Assembly: GCA_016703125.1 (NCBI GenBank)
Contig: JADJCR010000005.1
Span: 186,001 to 250,000, forward strand
DNA from: Micrococcales bacterium
Lineage (GTDB): Bacteria > Actinomycetota > Actinomycetes > S36-B12 > UBA10799
DNA length: 64,000 nucleotides
Direction of reading: 5' to 3'
Both the position numbers and the translations under genes were made by a program. Positions 24,614 to 37,851 of the stretch are shown here, piece by piece (position 1 is the first letter of the stretch; each line of letters starts with the position of its first letter). Under the pieces are notes generated by a model, which ran no database searches, had not been told where the DNA came from, and worked only from the letters and a program-made list of their open reading frames with translations.

Positions 24614-27600
24614 GTGCCCACTGCCGACCTTCACCCGCGCATGCGCGAGGCCACACGTGTCTGGTTCAGCCAGGCCTTCGCCGCCCCCACGGCGGTGCAA
24701 GTGCAGGCCTGGGACTCGATCGCCACGGGGTCCGACACCCTGGTGGTCTCCCCCACCGGATCAGGCAAGACGCTGGCGGCGTTCCTCTGGGCACTCGACG
24801 GGCTGGTCGCCGAACCGGGGTTGGGCTGCCGGGTGCTGTACATCTCGCCACTGCGGGCGCTGGCCGCCGACGTGGAACGGAACCTGCGCGCCCCCCTGGT
24901 CGGGATCGAGCGGGTGGCGCGCGACATGGGGCAGCAGACGGGGACGGTCCGCACCGCTATCCGCACCGCCGACACCCCGGCCGCCGAGCGGCAGCGCATG
25001 GCCCGCACGCCGCCGGACATACTGATCACCACGCCCGAGTCGCTGTTCTTGCTGCTGACGTCACGCGCCGGCGCATTCCTGTCCGACGTGCGGACGGTGA
25101 TCATCGATGAGATCCATTCGGTGGCCGGCACGAAGCGCGGGTCCCACCTGAGCCTCTCACTGCAACGCCTCGACCTGCTCACAGGAACGCCCGCTCAACG
25201 GATCGGCTTGTCGGCCACCGTGAGGCCCGTGGACACGGTCGCGCACTTCTTGCATGCCGGTCACGACGTGCGCGTGGTTGATCCGGGTCTGCGCAAAGCG
25301 GTCGAGCTGAGTGTGAACGTACCCCTGCCCGACATGACGGCGTTCGACGAGCCGGTCGAGGACGGCCAGCCGCGGCGGGCGTCGATCTGGCCGGCGGTCG
25401 AGATGTCCATCCTGTCGCTCATCGAGCAGCACACCTCGACGATCGTGTTCACCAACTCCCGGCGGGTCTGCGAACGGCTGTCCAGCCGCCTCAACGAACT
25501 GGCTGCCGACGAGCCGTCCGACGATGCCGTGCCCGCCTCACTCATGGCCCAGGCCGGTGTTGCCCGAGGACAGAGCACGTCGTGGCGCGAGCTCACCACG
25601 GCTCGGTGAGCAAGTCCGAGCGCGCTCACATCGAGGACGACCTGAAGTCCGGGCGACTGCCCGCGGTGGTGGCCACCAGCAGCCTGGAACTGGGCATCGA
25701 CATGGGCAGCATCGAGTTGATGGTGCAGGTGGGATGCCCGCCGTCAGTGGCGTCGGGCCTGCAGCGCCTCGGCCGCGCCGGCCATCGGCTCGATGCCGTC
25801 AGCCGCGGCGTGTTCTTCCCGACCCACCGCGGGGACCTGTTGGCCACCGCCGTGGCGCTGGAGGCGATGCGGGAACAGCGCATCGAACCGACCCGCCTCC
25901 CCCGGCACCCGTTGGACGTGCTGAGCCAGCAGATCGTGGCAATGGTGGCGATGCAGGACTGGCACGTCGACGAACTCCACGAGGTGATCACCAGCGCCGC
26001 CGGGTTCACCGCCCTGCCGCGCAACGCGTACGAGGGGATCCTCGACATGCTCTCGGGGCGCTACCCGTCCGACGACTTCGCGCAGTTGCGTCCACGCCTT
26101 GTCTGGGACCGCACCGCGGACCTTCTGACCGCCCGCGCGGGCGCCCAGCGAACGGCGGTGATCTCGGGCGGCACGATCCCGGACCGCGGCCTGTTCCCGG
26201 TGTTCATCGCGGGCACCAAGGACGGTCGCGTGGGTGAACTGGACGAGGAGATGGTGTACGAGTCGCGGGTCGGTGACGTCATCTCCCTGGGTGCCTCGTC
26301 GTGGCGTATCGAGGAGATCACCTTCGACCGGGTCCTCGTGACGCCGGCTCCGGGTCGGCCCGGCAAACTCCCCTTCTGGCACGCAGATGCACAAGGCCGT
26401 TCCGCGGAGATGGGTGCAGCGATTGGGGCGTTCCTGCGGGAGGCAGAGGCCCAGTCACCCGCACGCCGACTGGCCGACACCGACCTGGACACGTTCGCCC
26501 GTGAGAACCTCGTCGCGTACCTCAATGAACAGCTCGGCGCGACCGGCGTGCTGCCCACAGATCGGCGGGTGCTTGTGGAGCGCTTCCGCGACGAGATCGG
26601 CGACTGGCGGATGGTGGTGCACGCACCATGGGGTGCGCGGGTGACCGCACCGTGGGCCCTACTGGCGTCGGCGAGGATCCGGGTGACCTTCGGTGTGGAC
26701 GCGAACATCATGGCCACTGACGACGGGCTGGTGCTGCGCCTGCTCGACACCGACCAGGACGAGGCCTGGTGGGACGCCGTCGTGGACGCGGTGCTACTCG
26801 ATCCCGACGACCTGACCACGCAGGTGAGCCGAGAGGTCACGGGCAGCGCTCTGTTCGCCGCGAAGTTCCGGGAGTGTTCGAGCCGCGCCCTGCTGCTGAC
26901 GCGTAACGCACCCGGCAAACGCACCCCGCTGTGGCAGCAGCGTCAGCGCTCGGCGCAGTTGCTGGCGGTGGCCGGCACCTACCCCGCATTCCCCATGGTG
27001 CTGGAGGCGGTGCGCGAATGCCTGGATGACGTCTACGACCTGCCCACTCTCAAGCAGGTCATGCGAGAGGTGCGCGACGGCCTCATCGGCGTCGACGTGG
27101 TGCGGACGGACACCCCCAGTCCCATGGCACAGACCCAGATGTTCTCCTACGTCTCGGTGTTCATGTACGAGGCCGATAACCCCCTCGGCCAGCAGGCAGC
27201 GGCCCTCGAACTCGACCACGCGCTGCTGGCCGACCTGCTCAGCGACACCGACCTGCGCTCGATCATCCCGCAGGAGGCCATCGACCAGGTCGAGGCCGAG
27301 GTGCAATGGCGCCAACCGGGTCGCGTGCGGATGGCCGACGACCTCGCGGATCTCCTGCGCACAGTGGGATTCACCGACGACGACGACTTGGGGGTCAGAG
27401 AGGTCGATCCGGAACTGGTCGGAGAACTCATCGCTGCCCGCCGGGCGTTCCGGGTACGGGTCGCCGGCCGGGAGGTGCTGGCCGCGGTGGAGGACATGCC
27501 GCGGTTGCGCGACGCACTGGGTGTCGTCCTGCCGCCGGAGGTCCCGTTCGTGTTCACCGAACCGGTCGCCGATCCCGTGGGTGACCTGATCGGCCGCTTC

Positions 27601-28957
27601 GCCCGCACCCACGGCCCGTTCACCACCGCTGAGACCGCGGCACACCTCGGACTGGGCGTGCGCGTGGTCGACGAGCTCCTCCAACGCCGCAAGGCCGCCG
27701 GGCTGTTGCGCTGGGGGCGGTTCTCCGCAGCGGGTGAGCACGGGCAGTGGGTGGACCCCGAGGTGCTGCAGCGTATCCGCCGTCGGACTGCGGCGTTGCT
27801 GCGCGGCACGCAGGAACCCGTGCCCGTGGAGCGGTTGTGCGGATTCCTGCCGCGATGGCAGCGGGTGACGTCACCGGGACGGGGCCCGGGCGCGCTGCGA
27901 GCAGCCCTCGGACGCCTCACCGGCTATGTCGCCGCAGCCACCGTCTGGGAGCAGGATCTGCTGCCCGCCCGTGTGGCCGGATACGAGCCTCATCACCTCG
28001 ACCAGCTCACCGCAGCCGGCGAGATCGTCTGGTGCGGGGCCGGGAGGCTGGGCGCCCGGGACGCCTTGATCACGTTCGTCCCCGCGGGGCTCGAGGACCT
28101 GTTGCCGGTCCCGGACACCGAGGAGTTGTCCGAGGTCGAGGCGCAGTTGTGGGACGTGGTCCGGCACGGGGGTGGGTGGTTCGTCCGCGACCTGGCGCAA
28201 CGGCTGCCCGATCTCGCGACGGACGCCCTCGAGGCGGCCGTGTGGGGCCTGGTCTGGCGCAGCATGCTGACCAACGACTCACTAGCCGCTCTGCGGTCCT
28301 ACCGGCGGCCCGGCGGGCGTGTCCGCAGCCGGCGTGCGACCGCGCCACCGCTGCCAGGCCGGTGGTCGGCGGTGTTCCGCCCGGGGCAGCCGGACACTCC
28401 GCTGGTGTGGGCGCAGACCCTGCTCGACCGCTATGGGGGTGCTCGACCGCAGCGCGGTCGGCGCCGAGCGGGTACCCGGGGGCTTCCACGCCCTCTTCGG
28501 GGTGCTCCGGCGCCTCGACGACGCTGGCCGCTGCCAACAGGTCTACGCGGTGGAGGGCCTCGGCGGCGCGCAGTTCACCACGGCCCCGGCCCTGGAGCAG
28601 TTGCGCCAGGAACGTGCGAGCGAGCCGGTCCTGCTGGCCGCCACCGATCCGGCGAATCCGCTGGGCGTCAGTGTGCCGTGGCCAGAGGTCGCCGGCGGCC
28701 GCCCCCTGCGCAAGTCCGGGGCGCTGGTCCTGCTCGCCGCAGACGGCCCGCACTTCTACCTCGATGCGGCTGCGCGGTCGCTGCTGGTCTGGCCGGCGGC
28801 GACGGCCAACAGCGCGCTGGTCCTTGTCGACGCCTTGCGGGAACGCCGGCCCCGCCTGGGCATCCGGCGGATCAACGGCGAGGAGGCCTTTGACGCACAG
28901 ATGCGGGACGTGCTGGTGGACGCAGGCCTCAGGCTCACCCCCTCAGGTTTGCGGTGA
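24614..28957 (+). CDS. lhr: Lhr-type large ATP-dependent helicase, with two apparent frameshifts
   Basis: A large superfamily 2 helicase of the long Lhr type, about 1,447 residues once corrected. The helicase core has SPTGSGKTLAAFLWAL (motif I), IIDEIHSVAGTKRG (motif II, DEIH), LSATVRP (III), FTNSRRVCERL, and TSSLELGIDMG and QRLGRAGHR (V-VI). Winged-helix and Lhr C-terminal domains follow. Two frame changes are seen. At 25575-25590 one base seems missing before VARAHHGSVSKSERA. At 28435-28439 a five-G run appears to hold one G too many before VLDRSAVGAERVPGGFHALF. The two cancel, so the total length is in frame. GTG 24614 places the core at the usual distance from the N terminus. Long Lhr proteins act in DNA repair in mycobacteria; in this window nothing more specific is shown. 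Confidence 0.9.
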
Positions 28958-29209
28958 TCCGCGCCTCGACGGCCGATGGTCACAGGACCTTCCCCGTGGC
29001 GGCGGACCGGGCCCCCATGCCGCCCGGAGTGGGATCGCAGTGCGCCGATTGTCGAGTTCGCCGGCCAGACGAAGCAAACCCTGTACGTATCGGAGGGCAG
29101 CGTCTGCGGTCCCACGCGCAAGCGGAAGACTGACAGGCGAGCGGACGTCAAGATGGGTCACACGGCGGTGATCACGGAGTCAAGACCCGTCGCGTCCCCG
29201 TTCGGATCA
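28958..29209. other. Spacer between lhr and clgR, no gene recognised
   Basis: About 250 nt between two convergent genes. Short open frames exist on the minus strand but none has a good ribosome binding site or resembles a known family. A weak GGCGGC/GCCGCC stem near 29000 has no T tract. Confidence 0.5.
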
Positions 29210-29449
29210 TCAGTTGCCGGCGCGGGCGACGTTGTCGCTGACCGAGCGCATGACCTCACTCAAAGGCACTTCAAGAGCACCGCAGATGGCGGCCAGCAAT
29301 TCGCTGGACGCCTCCTTCTGGCCGCGTTCGACCTCGGAGAGATAGCCGAGGGAGACACGCGCGGCCGTGGAAACGTCACGCAACGTCCTCCCCTGATCCA
29401 TGCGGCGGCGACGCAACTCATCGCCGACGACTTGCCGGAGAACGACCAT
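29210..29449 (-). CDS. clgR: XRE-family transcriptional regulator ClgR
   Basis: A 79-residue helix-turn-helix protein that closely follows actinobacterial ClgR: VLRQVVGDELRRRRMDQGRTL, SLGYLSEVERGQKEASSELL and a short C-terminal tail. ClgR activates clp protease and chaperone genes under envelope or proteotoxic stress and is itself usually degraded by ClpP. The HTH spans about residues 22-60. A GGAGGAG ribosome binding site precedes ATG 29449. It follows cinA with 11 nt between as read, but the AT-richer stretch 29461-29550 may hold its own promoter. Confidence 0.9.
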   Translation of the reverse strand: MVVLRQVVGDELRRRRMDQGRTLRDVSTAARVSLGYLSEVERGQKEASSELLAAICGALEVPLSEVMRSVSDNVARAGN

Positions 29450-29460
29450 CTCTCCTCCTC

Positions 29461-30015
29461 CTACAGCACGAATGTAAACGACGGGTGTGACATCAGCATC
29501 TGTGCGCCAACAGTGTTAACACCACATTTACCGCAACGAAAAGGCCTACCCCGGGTATTCCACAGCCCCAGCAGAAGTCGCATGGCGCTTTCACAGGTCC
29601 GCTCGCGGATCGCCTGGCGATCGCCGCGCAGGTGCAGTTCGACCACCTCGCGGCGTGGCCCGGACAGCCCGACGAACACCGTTCCCACGGGATTGCCCTC
29701 CTGCGACGCCGGCCCAGCCACGCCGGTCGTGCTCAACGCCCATGTGGCGCCGAAGAGGCCGCAGGCGCGATCAGCCATGGCGGCCGCGGTCTCGGCGGAC
29801 ACCGCACCGTGGACGCGCAGGATCTCCGGGTCAATGCCCACGACGTCGCGCTTCACCGCCATCGTGTAGGCCACCACTGCACCTCGGACCACGTCGGAGG
29901 CCCCGGGGATCTCCGTCAGGCCGGTGCACAACAGCCCCCCGGTCAGGGACTCCGCGGTGCACAACGATTGCCCGCGGTCACGCAGGATGTCGAGTAAGTC
30001 ACGCGCCGTGCTCAC
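29461..30015 (-). CDS. cinA: CinA C-terminal-domain protein (PncC-type NMN deamidase)
   Basis: A single-domain CinA protein. Homologues deamidate nicotinamide mononucleotide, recycling it from DNA ligase. The family core is intact: CTAESLTGGLLCTGLTEIPGAS, GAVVAYTMAVKRDVVGI, HGAVSAETAAAMA and STTGVAGPASQEGNPVGTVFVG. The N-terminal MoaB-like half of full CinA is absent, as is usual beside pgsA. As read the protein has an extra tail of about 30 residues after LLLGLWNTRG, with a stray CGKC pair, over AT-richer DNA. If the four-G run at 29549-29552 lacked one G, a TAG at 29546-29548 would end the protein at the usual place. The start overlaps pgsA by 17 nt. Confidence 0.85.
   Translation of the reverse strand: MSTARDLLDILRDRGQSLCTAESLTGGLLCTGLTEIPGASDVVRGAVVAYTMAVKRDVVGIDPEILRVHGAVSAETAAAMADRACGLFGATWALSTTGVAGPASQEGNPVGTVFVGLSGPRREVVELHLRGDRQAIRERTCESAMRLLLGLWNTRGRPFRCGKCGVNTVGAQMLMSHPSFTFVL
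29513..29522. promoter_or_regulatory. Palindrome upstream of clgR, possible operator
   Basis: GTGTTAACAC is a perfect 10-bp palindrome in an AT-richer stretch, 64 nt before the clgR start. It does not match a ClgR consensus that can be named with confidence. Confidence 0.3.
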
Positions 30016-30640
30016 GCCGGGCCTTCTTCATCGCGGTCCGCTCACTGTTCCGGCGCAGGTGCACCGCCCGCGCCACGTAGTCGATCCCCGTCAGCACGGT
30101 GAGCGCCACGGCGATCAGCATGACCCAACCCCGGATATCGGCGACCCAGCCTGCCACCGGGACGATGTACAGCAGGATGGCCAGCATCTGTGAGACGGTC
30201 TTGGCCTTGCCGCCGCGGCTGGCGGGGATCACCCCGTGCCGGATCACGATGAACCGGGTGAGGGTGATCGTGATCTCCCGGCCGAGGATCACCACTGTGA
30301 TCCACCACGGCAACTCACCCAGCCAGCTGAGCCCGAGCAGAGCCACCCCCGTGAGCGCCTTGTCGGCGATCGGATCGGCGACCTTGCCGAAGGTCGTCAC
30401 AAGGTTGCGCGAACGGGCGATCGCCCCGTCGGCGAGGTCGGTGAGACTGGCGACCACGAACACCACAGCCGCCAGCCACCGTGCGCCATCGGAGTCCGCA
30501 GCCAGCAACAGGTAGCCGAACACCGGGACGAGCGCCAGTCGCAGCATCGTCAGGGCGTTGGGCAGGTTCCGCCACTGCGACGGGCTCGGGGGGTCCGCCA
30601 TCGGGTCGGGGCGACCCCACCGGGGCGACTGCTCAGTCAT
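29999..30640 (-). CDS. pgsA: CDP-diacylglycerol-glycerol-3-phosphate 3-phosphatidyltransferase
   Basis: An integral membrane enzyme making phosphatidylglycerol phosphate from CDP-diacylglycerol, the first step to phosphatidylglycerol and cardiolipin. The CDP-alcohol phosphotransferase motif DLADGAIARS, then FGKVADPIADK, is complete at about 65-90. About five or six hydrophobic helices are visible. A close relative, phosphatidylinositol phosphate synthase, shares the motif, but linkage with cinA and rimO and the glycerol-type sequence NLPNALTMLRLALVPVF favour PgsA. ATG 30640 overlaps the rimO stop by 4 nt. Confidence 0.9.
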   Translation of the reverse strand: MTEQSPRWGRPDPMADPPSPSQWRNLPNALTMLRLALVPVFGYLLLAADSDGARWLAAVVFVVASLTDLADGAIARSRNLVTTFGKVADPIADKALTGVALLGLSWLGELPWWITVVILGREITITLTRFIVIRHGVIPASRGGKAKTVSQMLAILLYIVPVAGWVADIRGWVMLIAVALTVLTGIDYVARAVHLRRNSERTAMKKARREHGA

Positions 30641-31961
30641 GCGGTCTCCGCCACCAGATCCGCACCCTCGGAATCCACCACACGGGCCACGACCACGGGC
30701 CGCTCCGCCGGCCCCCGTAGTCGTGTCGTGCCATCCTCCGGCCCCTGGAACTGCGATGACCCAGCCGCGACGATGACCCGTACGGACTGCCCGACACGCG
30801 CCGCCGCACGCTGCGCCATGACCTCGTCAGCCACGTCCGCGATCAGGTCGACGCGCAGGTCGATCTCGTCGGGATCGACGTGGTCGGGGAAGTCCACGGC
30901 CTGCGTTCCCTCCTCGTCGGAGTAGGCGAACACCCCCACGAAGTCGAGTTGGGCCCGGCTGAGGAAGTCCACGAGCAGATCCACATCTGCCGCTGTCTCC
31001 CCCGGAAATCCGACGATCACGTTGGACCGGATCGCGGCGTCCGGGTTGACCTCCCGGATCCTGTCGATCAGGGCCAGGAAGTCGTCGCCACCTCCGAACC
31101 GACGCATGCGCCGCAGGACCGACGGGCTGGCGTGCTGGAACGACAAGTCGAAGTACGGTGCGACGCCGACGGTGGTCCCGATCACCCGGATGAGATCCGG
31201 GCGCATCTCCGCCGGTTGCAGGTAGGCCAACCGGACCCGCTCCAGGCCGGGTGTCGCGGCCACTTCAGGCAGCAGGGACTCCAGCAGGCGCAGGTCCCCG
31301 AGGTCCTTGCCGTACGACGTGGAGTTCTCGCTGACGAGGTTGACCTCCAGCACTCCCTGCCCGGCCAGCCAGGCCACCTCGTTGACGATGTCGGTCGGGC
31401 GCCGCGACACGTACGCCCCCCGGAAGGACGGGATGGCGCAGAACGTGCAGCGCCGGTCGCAGCCAGAAGCCAACTTCACCGAGGCGACCGGGCCGTCGGA
31501 CAGCCGGCGCCGGACCCCCACATGGCCCGGCAGGACAGTCTGTTCGCCGGAGCGCTCGGCGGGTGCTGAGGGTTGCAGGTGGCGCCGGTCGAGGGGGACG
31601 TGCGAGGGCAGGTGCTCCCCTGCCAGGACCCTGCGCAGCGCGGCGGGCAACTGCGGGTAGGCGTCGAAGCCGAGGACCGCGTCGGCCTCGGGCAAGGATT
31701 CCTGCAACGTCGCGCCATACCGTTCGGCCATGCAACCGACGGCCACGACCTTGCCCGGGAGATCCGACATCTGCAGGACGGTGTCGATCGAATCGCGTTT
31801 GGCCGCCTCGATGAAACCGCACGTGTTCACCAGCACCGTGTCCGCCTGCTGCGGGTCGTCGACGAGATCCCAGCCGTCGTGTGCCAGGTCCGCGGCCAAC
31901 TCCTCGGAGTCGACCTCGTTGCGGGCACAACCGAGGGTCACGATCGCAACCGACGGGCGGG

Positions 31962-31965
<4 letters not shown>
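30637..31965 (-). CDS. rimO: Ribosomal protein S12 methylthiotransferase RimO
   Basis: A radical SAM enzyme that methylthiolates the conserved Asp of ribosomal protein S12. The 442-residue protein has the three N-terminal cysteines (TLGCARNEVD, NTCGFIEAAK, VGCMAERYG) for the auxiliary cluster, the radical SAM motif CDRRCTFCAIPS at about 168, and a C-terminal TRAM domain. TLGCARNEVDSE distinguishes RimO from MiaB, which is encoded separately here. GTG 31965 overlaps the ftsK stop as GTGA, and its own stop overlaps pgsA. Confidence 0.95.
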
Positions 31966-34431
<2,466 letters not shown>

Positions 34432-34517
34432 GAGGTCCAGCGTATCTGCCGGTGGGGACACCCCCGTGCCGCCGCGCGGTGCGAAGCAGGTCGTGTCGCG
34501 CGGGCGACAGCCGGACC

Positions 34518-36185
34518 TCAGCCCTCGATGACCACCGGCACGATCATCGGCCGGCGCCGGTGCTGAGCGTTGACCCACCTGCCGAGGGTGCGCCGCACCA
34601 CCTGCCCCAGAGCGTGCTGATCTGTCACACCGTCCTTGAGCGCACCCACGATCTTGGCCGCGATCTCGCCGACGACCGCGTCGAAGACGTCGTCGGAGTC
34701 CGCGAAACCCCGGGCGTGGATCTCCGGGCCGGCGAGGATCTTGCCCTCCACGTGGTCCACGACCACCACCACGGAGATGAAGCCCTCCTCGCCGAGAATT
34801 CGACGGTCCTTCAAGGAGCCCTCGGTGATGTCACCGACACTGGCACCGTCGACGTACACGTAACCACAGGGCACCTCGCCGGCCACTGCCGCCACCCCGT
34901 CCACGAGGTCCCCGACGGTGCCGTCGGCGACGATCATGATGCGGTCGCGCGGAACACCCGTCTGATGCGCCAGCCGGGCGTTGGCGTGCAGGTGGCGGAC
35001 CTCGCCGTGCACCGGCATGACGTTCGCGGGCTTGACGACGTTGTACAGGTAGAGCAGCTCACCCGCGGCGGCGTGACCCGACACGTGGACCAGGGCGTTG
35101 CCCTTGTGCACCACTCGGGCTCCGGTCACCGTCAGGCCGTTGATCACACGGTTCACGGCGTTCTCGTTGCCCGGGATCAAAGAGGACGCCAGCACCACGG
35201 TGTCCCCGGCGCCGACGCGGATCTCATGGTCGTGCGCCGCGATCCGTGACAGAACCGCCATCGGCTCGCCCTGGGACCCGGTGCAGACCAGCACCAGTTC
35301 TTCGTCGGGCAGATCCCCCATCCGATCGGCCGCGACCAGCGTGCCCGCGGGCACCTGCAGGTATCCGAGGTCGCGGGCGATGTTCATGTTGCGGACCATC
35401 GACCGGCCCACCAGTGCCACCTTGCGACCGTTGCGGGTGGCGACGTCGATGACCTGCTGGATCCGGTGGACGTGGCTGGCGAAGCTGGCGACGATCACCC
35501 GCTTCGGGGTCGTCACCATGACCTGCTCGAGGGCAGGCAGGATCTCCGACTCCGACGTCACGAAACCGCCGACCTCGGCATTGGTGGAGTCCACCAGCAG
35601 CAGGTCCACGCCTTCCTCGCCCGCCCGGGCGAAACCGCGCAGGTCGGTGATGCGCCCGTCCAGGGGCAGTTGGTCCATCTTGAAGTCGCCGGTGTGCAGC
35701 ACGCGGCCGGCGGTGGTGTCGATGACCAGCGCCAATGCGTCGGGGATGGAGTGGTTGACGGCCAGGAAGCCCACCCGGAAGGCCCCGAGCCGCTGCGTGT
35801 CACCCTCCACCACCACGTGCAACGGGGGCTTCTGGCGATGTTCGCGCAACTTGGCCTCAAGCAGGGCCAGGGTCAGCCGGGAGCCGTAGATGGGGATGTC
35901 CGGACGTTCCCGCAGCAGGAACGGCACGGCACCGATGTGATCCTCATGGCCGTGCGTGAGGATCACCCCGACGATGTCGGCGAGACGATCGCGCAAGTAC
36001 TCGAAGTCCGGCAGGATCAGGTCGACGCCCGGTTGGGAGTCTTCGGGGAACAGCACCCCGCAGTCGACGATGAGGATCTGGCCCTCGGACTCGAAGACCG
36101 TCATGTTGCGGCCGACCTCGCCGAGACCGCCGAGTGCGATCACCCGCAGCCCGCCATCGGGAAGTGGCGGCGCCGCCTCAGGCAC
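34518..36185 (-). CDS. rnj: Ribonuclease J
   Basis: A metallo-beta-lactamase-fold 5'-3' exo- and endoribonuclease for rRNA and mRNA maturation. The 555-residue protein starts PLPDGGLRVIALGGLGEVGRNM. The metal site motif is LTHGHEDHIGA at about 80, with HTGDFKMD and ASFASHVHRIQQ later. The beta-CASP part includes SGHAAAGELLYLYNVVKP and MPVHGEVRHLHANA. GTG 36185 lies inside the end of dapA (8-nt overlap), matching the usual rnj-dapA pairing. ftsK follows after 86 nt. Confidence 0.95.
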   Translation of the reverse strand: MPEAAPPLPDGGLRVIALGGLGEVGRNMTVFESEGQILIVDCGVLFPEDSQPGVDLILPDFEYLRDRLADIVGVILTHGHEDHIGAVPFLLRERPDIPIYGSRLTLALLEAKLREHRQKPPLHVVVEGDTQRLGAFRVGFLAVNHSIPDALALVIDTTAGRVLHTGDFKMDQLPLDGRITDLRGFARAGEEGVDLLLVDSTNAEVGGFVTSESEILPALEQVMVTTPKRVIVASFASHVHRIQQVIDVATRNGRKVALVGRSMVRNMNIARDLGYLQVPAGTLVAADRMGDLPDEELVLVCTGSQGEPMAVLSRIAAHDHEIRVGAGDTVVLASSLIPGNENAVNRVINGLTVTGARVVHKGNALVHVSGHAAAGELLYLYNVVKPANVMPVHGEVRHLHANARLAHQTGVPRDRIMIVADGTVGDLVDGVAAVAGEVPCGYVYVDGASVGDITEGSLKDRRILGEEGFISVVVVVDHVEGKILAGPEIHARGFADSDDVFDAVVGEIAAKIVGALKDGVTDQHALGQVVRRTLGRWVNAQHRRRPMIVPVVIEG

Positions 36186-37053
36186 CGCTGGCCTCCAGCG
36201 CTGCGACCACCCCGTCCACCTGAGCAACCGACGCCGCGACCAGTGGGCCGCGCACCGGGCCGGCGGGCAGCCCGCGCCGGTTCAGTACCCCCTTGACGGT
36301 CATGGCCGCCTGGGTCACGAAGATCGCATCGGTGACCGGCAGAGTGGCGAAGTGCACGGCTCGTGCCGTCTCGGCATCACCGGCGAGGAAGGCATCGCGC
36401 AAGGCCACCAGTGCCGGGGCGATGAAGTGGCCGCTGACACTGACGAACCCGGTCGCCCCCAACGACAGCAACGGCAGATTCAGGACGTCGTCACCGGAGT
36501 ACCAGAGCAGGTCCGTGGCGGTCAGCACCCGCGCTGAGGCGGCCAGGTCCGCTTTGGCATCCTTGACGGCCACGATGTTGGGGTGCTCGGCCAGGGCGAT
36601 GAGCGTGTCCGTCGCGATCTCGGCCGCACTGCGGCCGGGGATGTCGTAGAGCATCACGGGCAGGTCGGTCGCGTCCGCAACAGCGCGGAAATGCTGCAGG
36701 ATTCCGTCCTGCGGGGGTTTGTTGTAGTACGGGGTCACCGCCAGCAGGCCATGGGCACCCGCGGCCTGCGCCTGGCGCGCCAGTTCCGCGCTGTGCGCGG
36801 TGTCGTTGGTGCCAACCCCGGCGATCACCCGGGCGCGGTCGCCCACGGCGTCGACGACGGTGCGCACCGCCTGTGCCTTCTCAGCATCCGTGGTGGTCGG
36901 AGCCTCCCCAGTCGTGCCGTTGACGACAAGTCCGTCGTTCCCGAGGTCGACGAGGTGGGTGGCCAGAGCCGCGACGCCGTCGACGTCGAGCGCGCCGTTC
37001 ACTTCGAAGGGCGTGACCATCGCGGTGATCACGGTGCCCAGTGGCTGATGCAT
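36178..37053 (-). CDS. dapA: 4-hydroxy-tetrahydrodipicolinate synthase
   Basis: Condenses pyruvate with aspartate semialdehyde, the first committed step to diaminopimelate and lysine. The 291-residue TIM-barrel protein has VVNGTTGEAPTTTDAEK, the catalytic tyrosine in VTPYYNKP and the Schiff-base lysine in NIVAVKDAKADL. ATG 37053 follows GGAGG by 2-3 nt; an in-frame GTG at 37062 is the alternative start. The stop overlaps rnj. It is cotranscribed with thyX upstream (29-nt gap). With dapF at 18.4 kb it supports meso-DAP peptidoglycan. Confidence 0.95.
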   Translation of the reverse strand: MHQPLGTVITAMVTPFEVNGALDVDGVAALATHLVDLGNDGLVVNGTTGEAPTTTDAEKAQAVRTVVDAVGDRARVIAGVGTNDTAHSAELARQAQAAGAHGLLAVTPYYNKPPQDGILQHFRAVADATDLPVMLYDIPGRSAAEIATDTLIALAEHPNIVAVKDAKADLAASARVLTATDLLWYSGDDVLNLPLLSLGATGFVSVSGHFIAPALVALRDAFLAGDAETARAVHFATLPVTDAIFVTQAAMTVKGVLNRRGLPAGPVRGPLVAASVAQVDGVVAALEASGA

Positions 37054-37082
37054 GGCCTCCACGCTACCTGCCAGCCAGGCAC

Positions 37083-37805
37083 CTACGGGGCGACCCGGCC
37101 GTTGCGCTCGAACGCGGAGTGGGTCAGCGGCATGAGTTCGGTCCAGAACTGCTCCATCCGGTCAGCCACCATCTCGATCTCCCGCTGGGGGAAAGAGGGG
37201 AAGGCCGCGTCGGGGCGCTTCGTGCGCAACGACAGGAAGTTCATCAACGAGCGAGCGTTCATGGTGACGTACATCGAGCTGTACGTCGCGACAGGCAGGA
37301 CGCCACGGGCGACCTCCCGGGCGACTCCGGCGGCCAGCATCGCCTGGTAGGCGGCATACGCCTGCTCGCAGGCCGCCTTCGTCTGCGCCACGGCGGTTTC
37401 GTACTGCTCGGCGGTGCCGTCGACGAAGTCGTAGGCTCCCGGCTTGCCCTCCTGCACCAACTTGCGCTCGGGGCCCGGGACGTAGAACACCGGCTGCAGT
37501 TCGCGGTAACGTCCGCTCTCCTCGTTGTAGGAGGCCATCCGGTGGCGCATGAACTCCCGGAAGACGAAGATCGGGGCGCTCACGAAGAAGGTCATCGAGT
37601 TGTGCTCGAACGGGGAACCGTGGCGGTCCCGCATGAGGTAGTTGATCAGACCCTGGGACCGCTCGGCGTCTCCCCCCACATCCTCGAGGGACTGCTCGCC
37701 CTTGGTGGACACCCTCGCCGCGAACAGCACGTCCGCGTCCTGCGCGGCCGCCCGCACCAACTCCACCGTCACGTCACTTCGGAACTCCAGGTCTGCCACG
37801 AGCAC
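37083..37805 (-). CDS. thyX: Flavin-dependent thymidylate synthase ThyX
   Basis: Makes dTMP from dUMP using FAD, NADPH and methylenetetrahydrofolate. The ThyX signature RHRMASYNEESGRY is at about 86-100, preceded by FVFREFMRHR. ARSLMNFLSLRTKRPDAAFPS near the C terminus completes the family pattern. 240 residues is the normal length. ATG 37805 is used; GTG two codons downstream is possible. It lies between trx and dapA on the same strand with short gaps, the thyX-dapA-rnj order seen in other actinobacteria. Confidence 0.96.
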   Translation of the reverse strand: MLVADLEFRSDVTVELVRAAAQDADVLFAARVSTKGEQSLEDVGGDAERSQGLINYLMRDRHGSPFEHNSMTFFVSAPIFVFREFMRHRMASYNEESGRYRELQPVFYVPGPERKLVQEGKPGAYDFVDGTAEQYETAVAQTKAACEQAYAAYQAMLAAGVAREVARGVLPVATYSSMYVTMNARSLMNFLSLRTKRPDAAFPSFPQREIEMVADRMEQFWTELMPLTHSAFERNGRVAP

Positions 37806-37851
37806 ACTCTAGGCAGGAGCGGCGTGCGGGCCACCACTGCGACGCGCTGTT

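Noticed and set aside
25582..28893. Two or three separate helicase genes in the lhr region
   Set aside because: The pieces are consecutive parts of one Lhr protein, and the two shifts cancel to the exact reading frame. One gene with indels is simpler.
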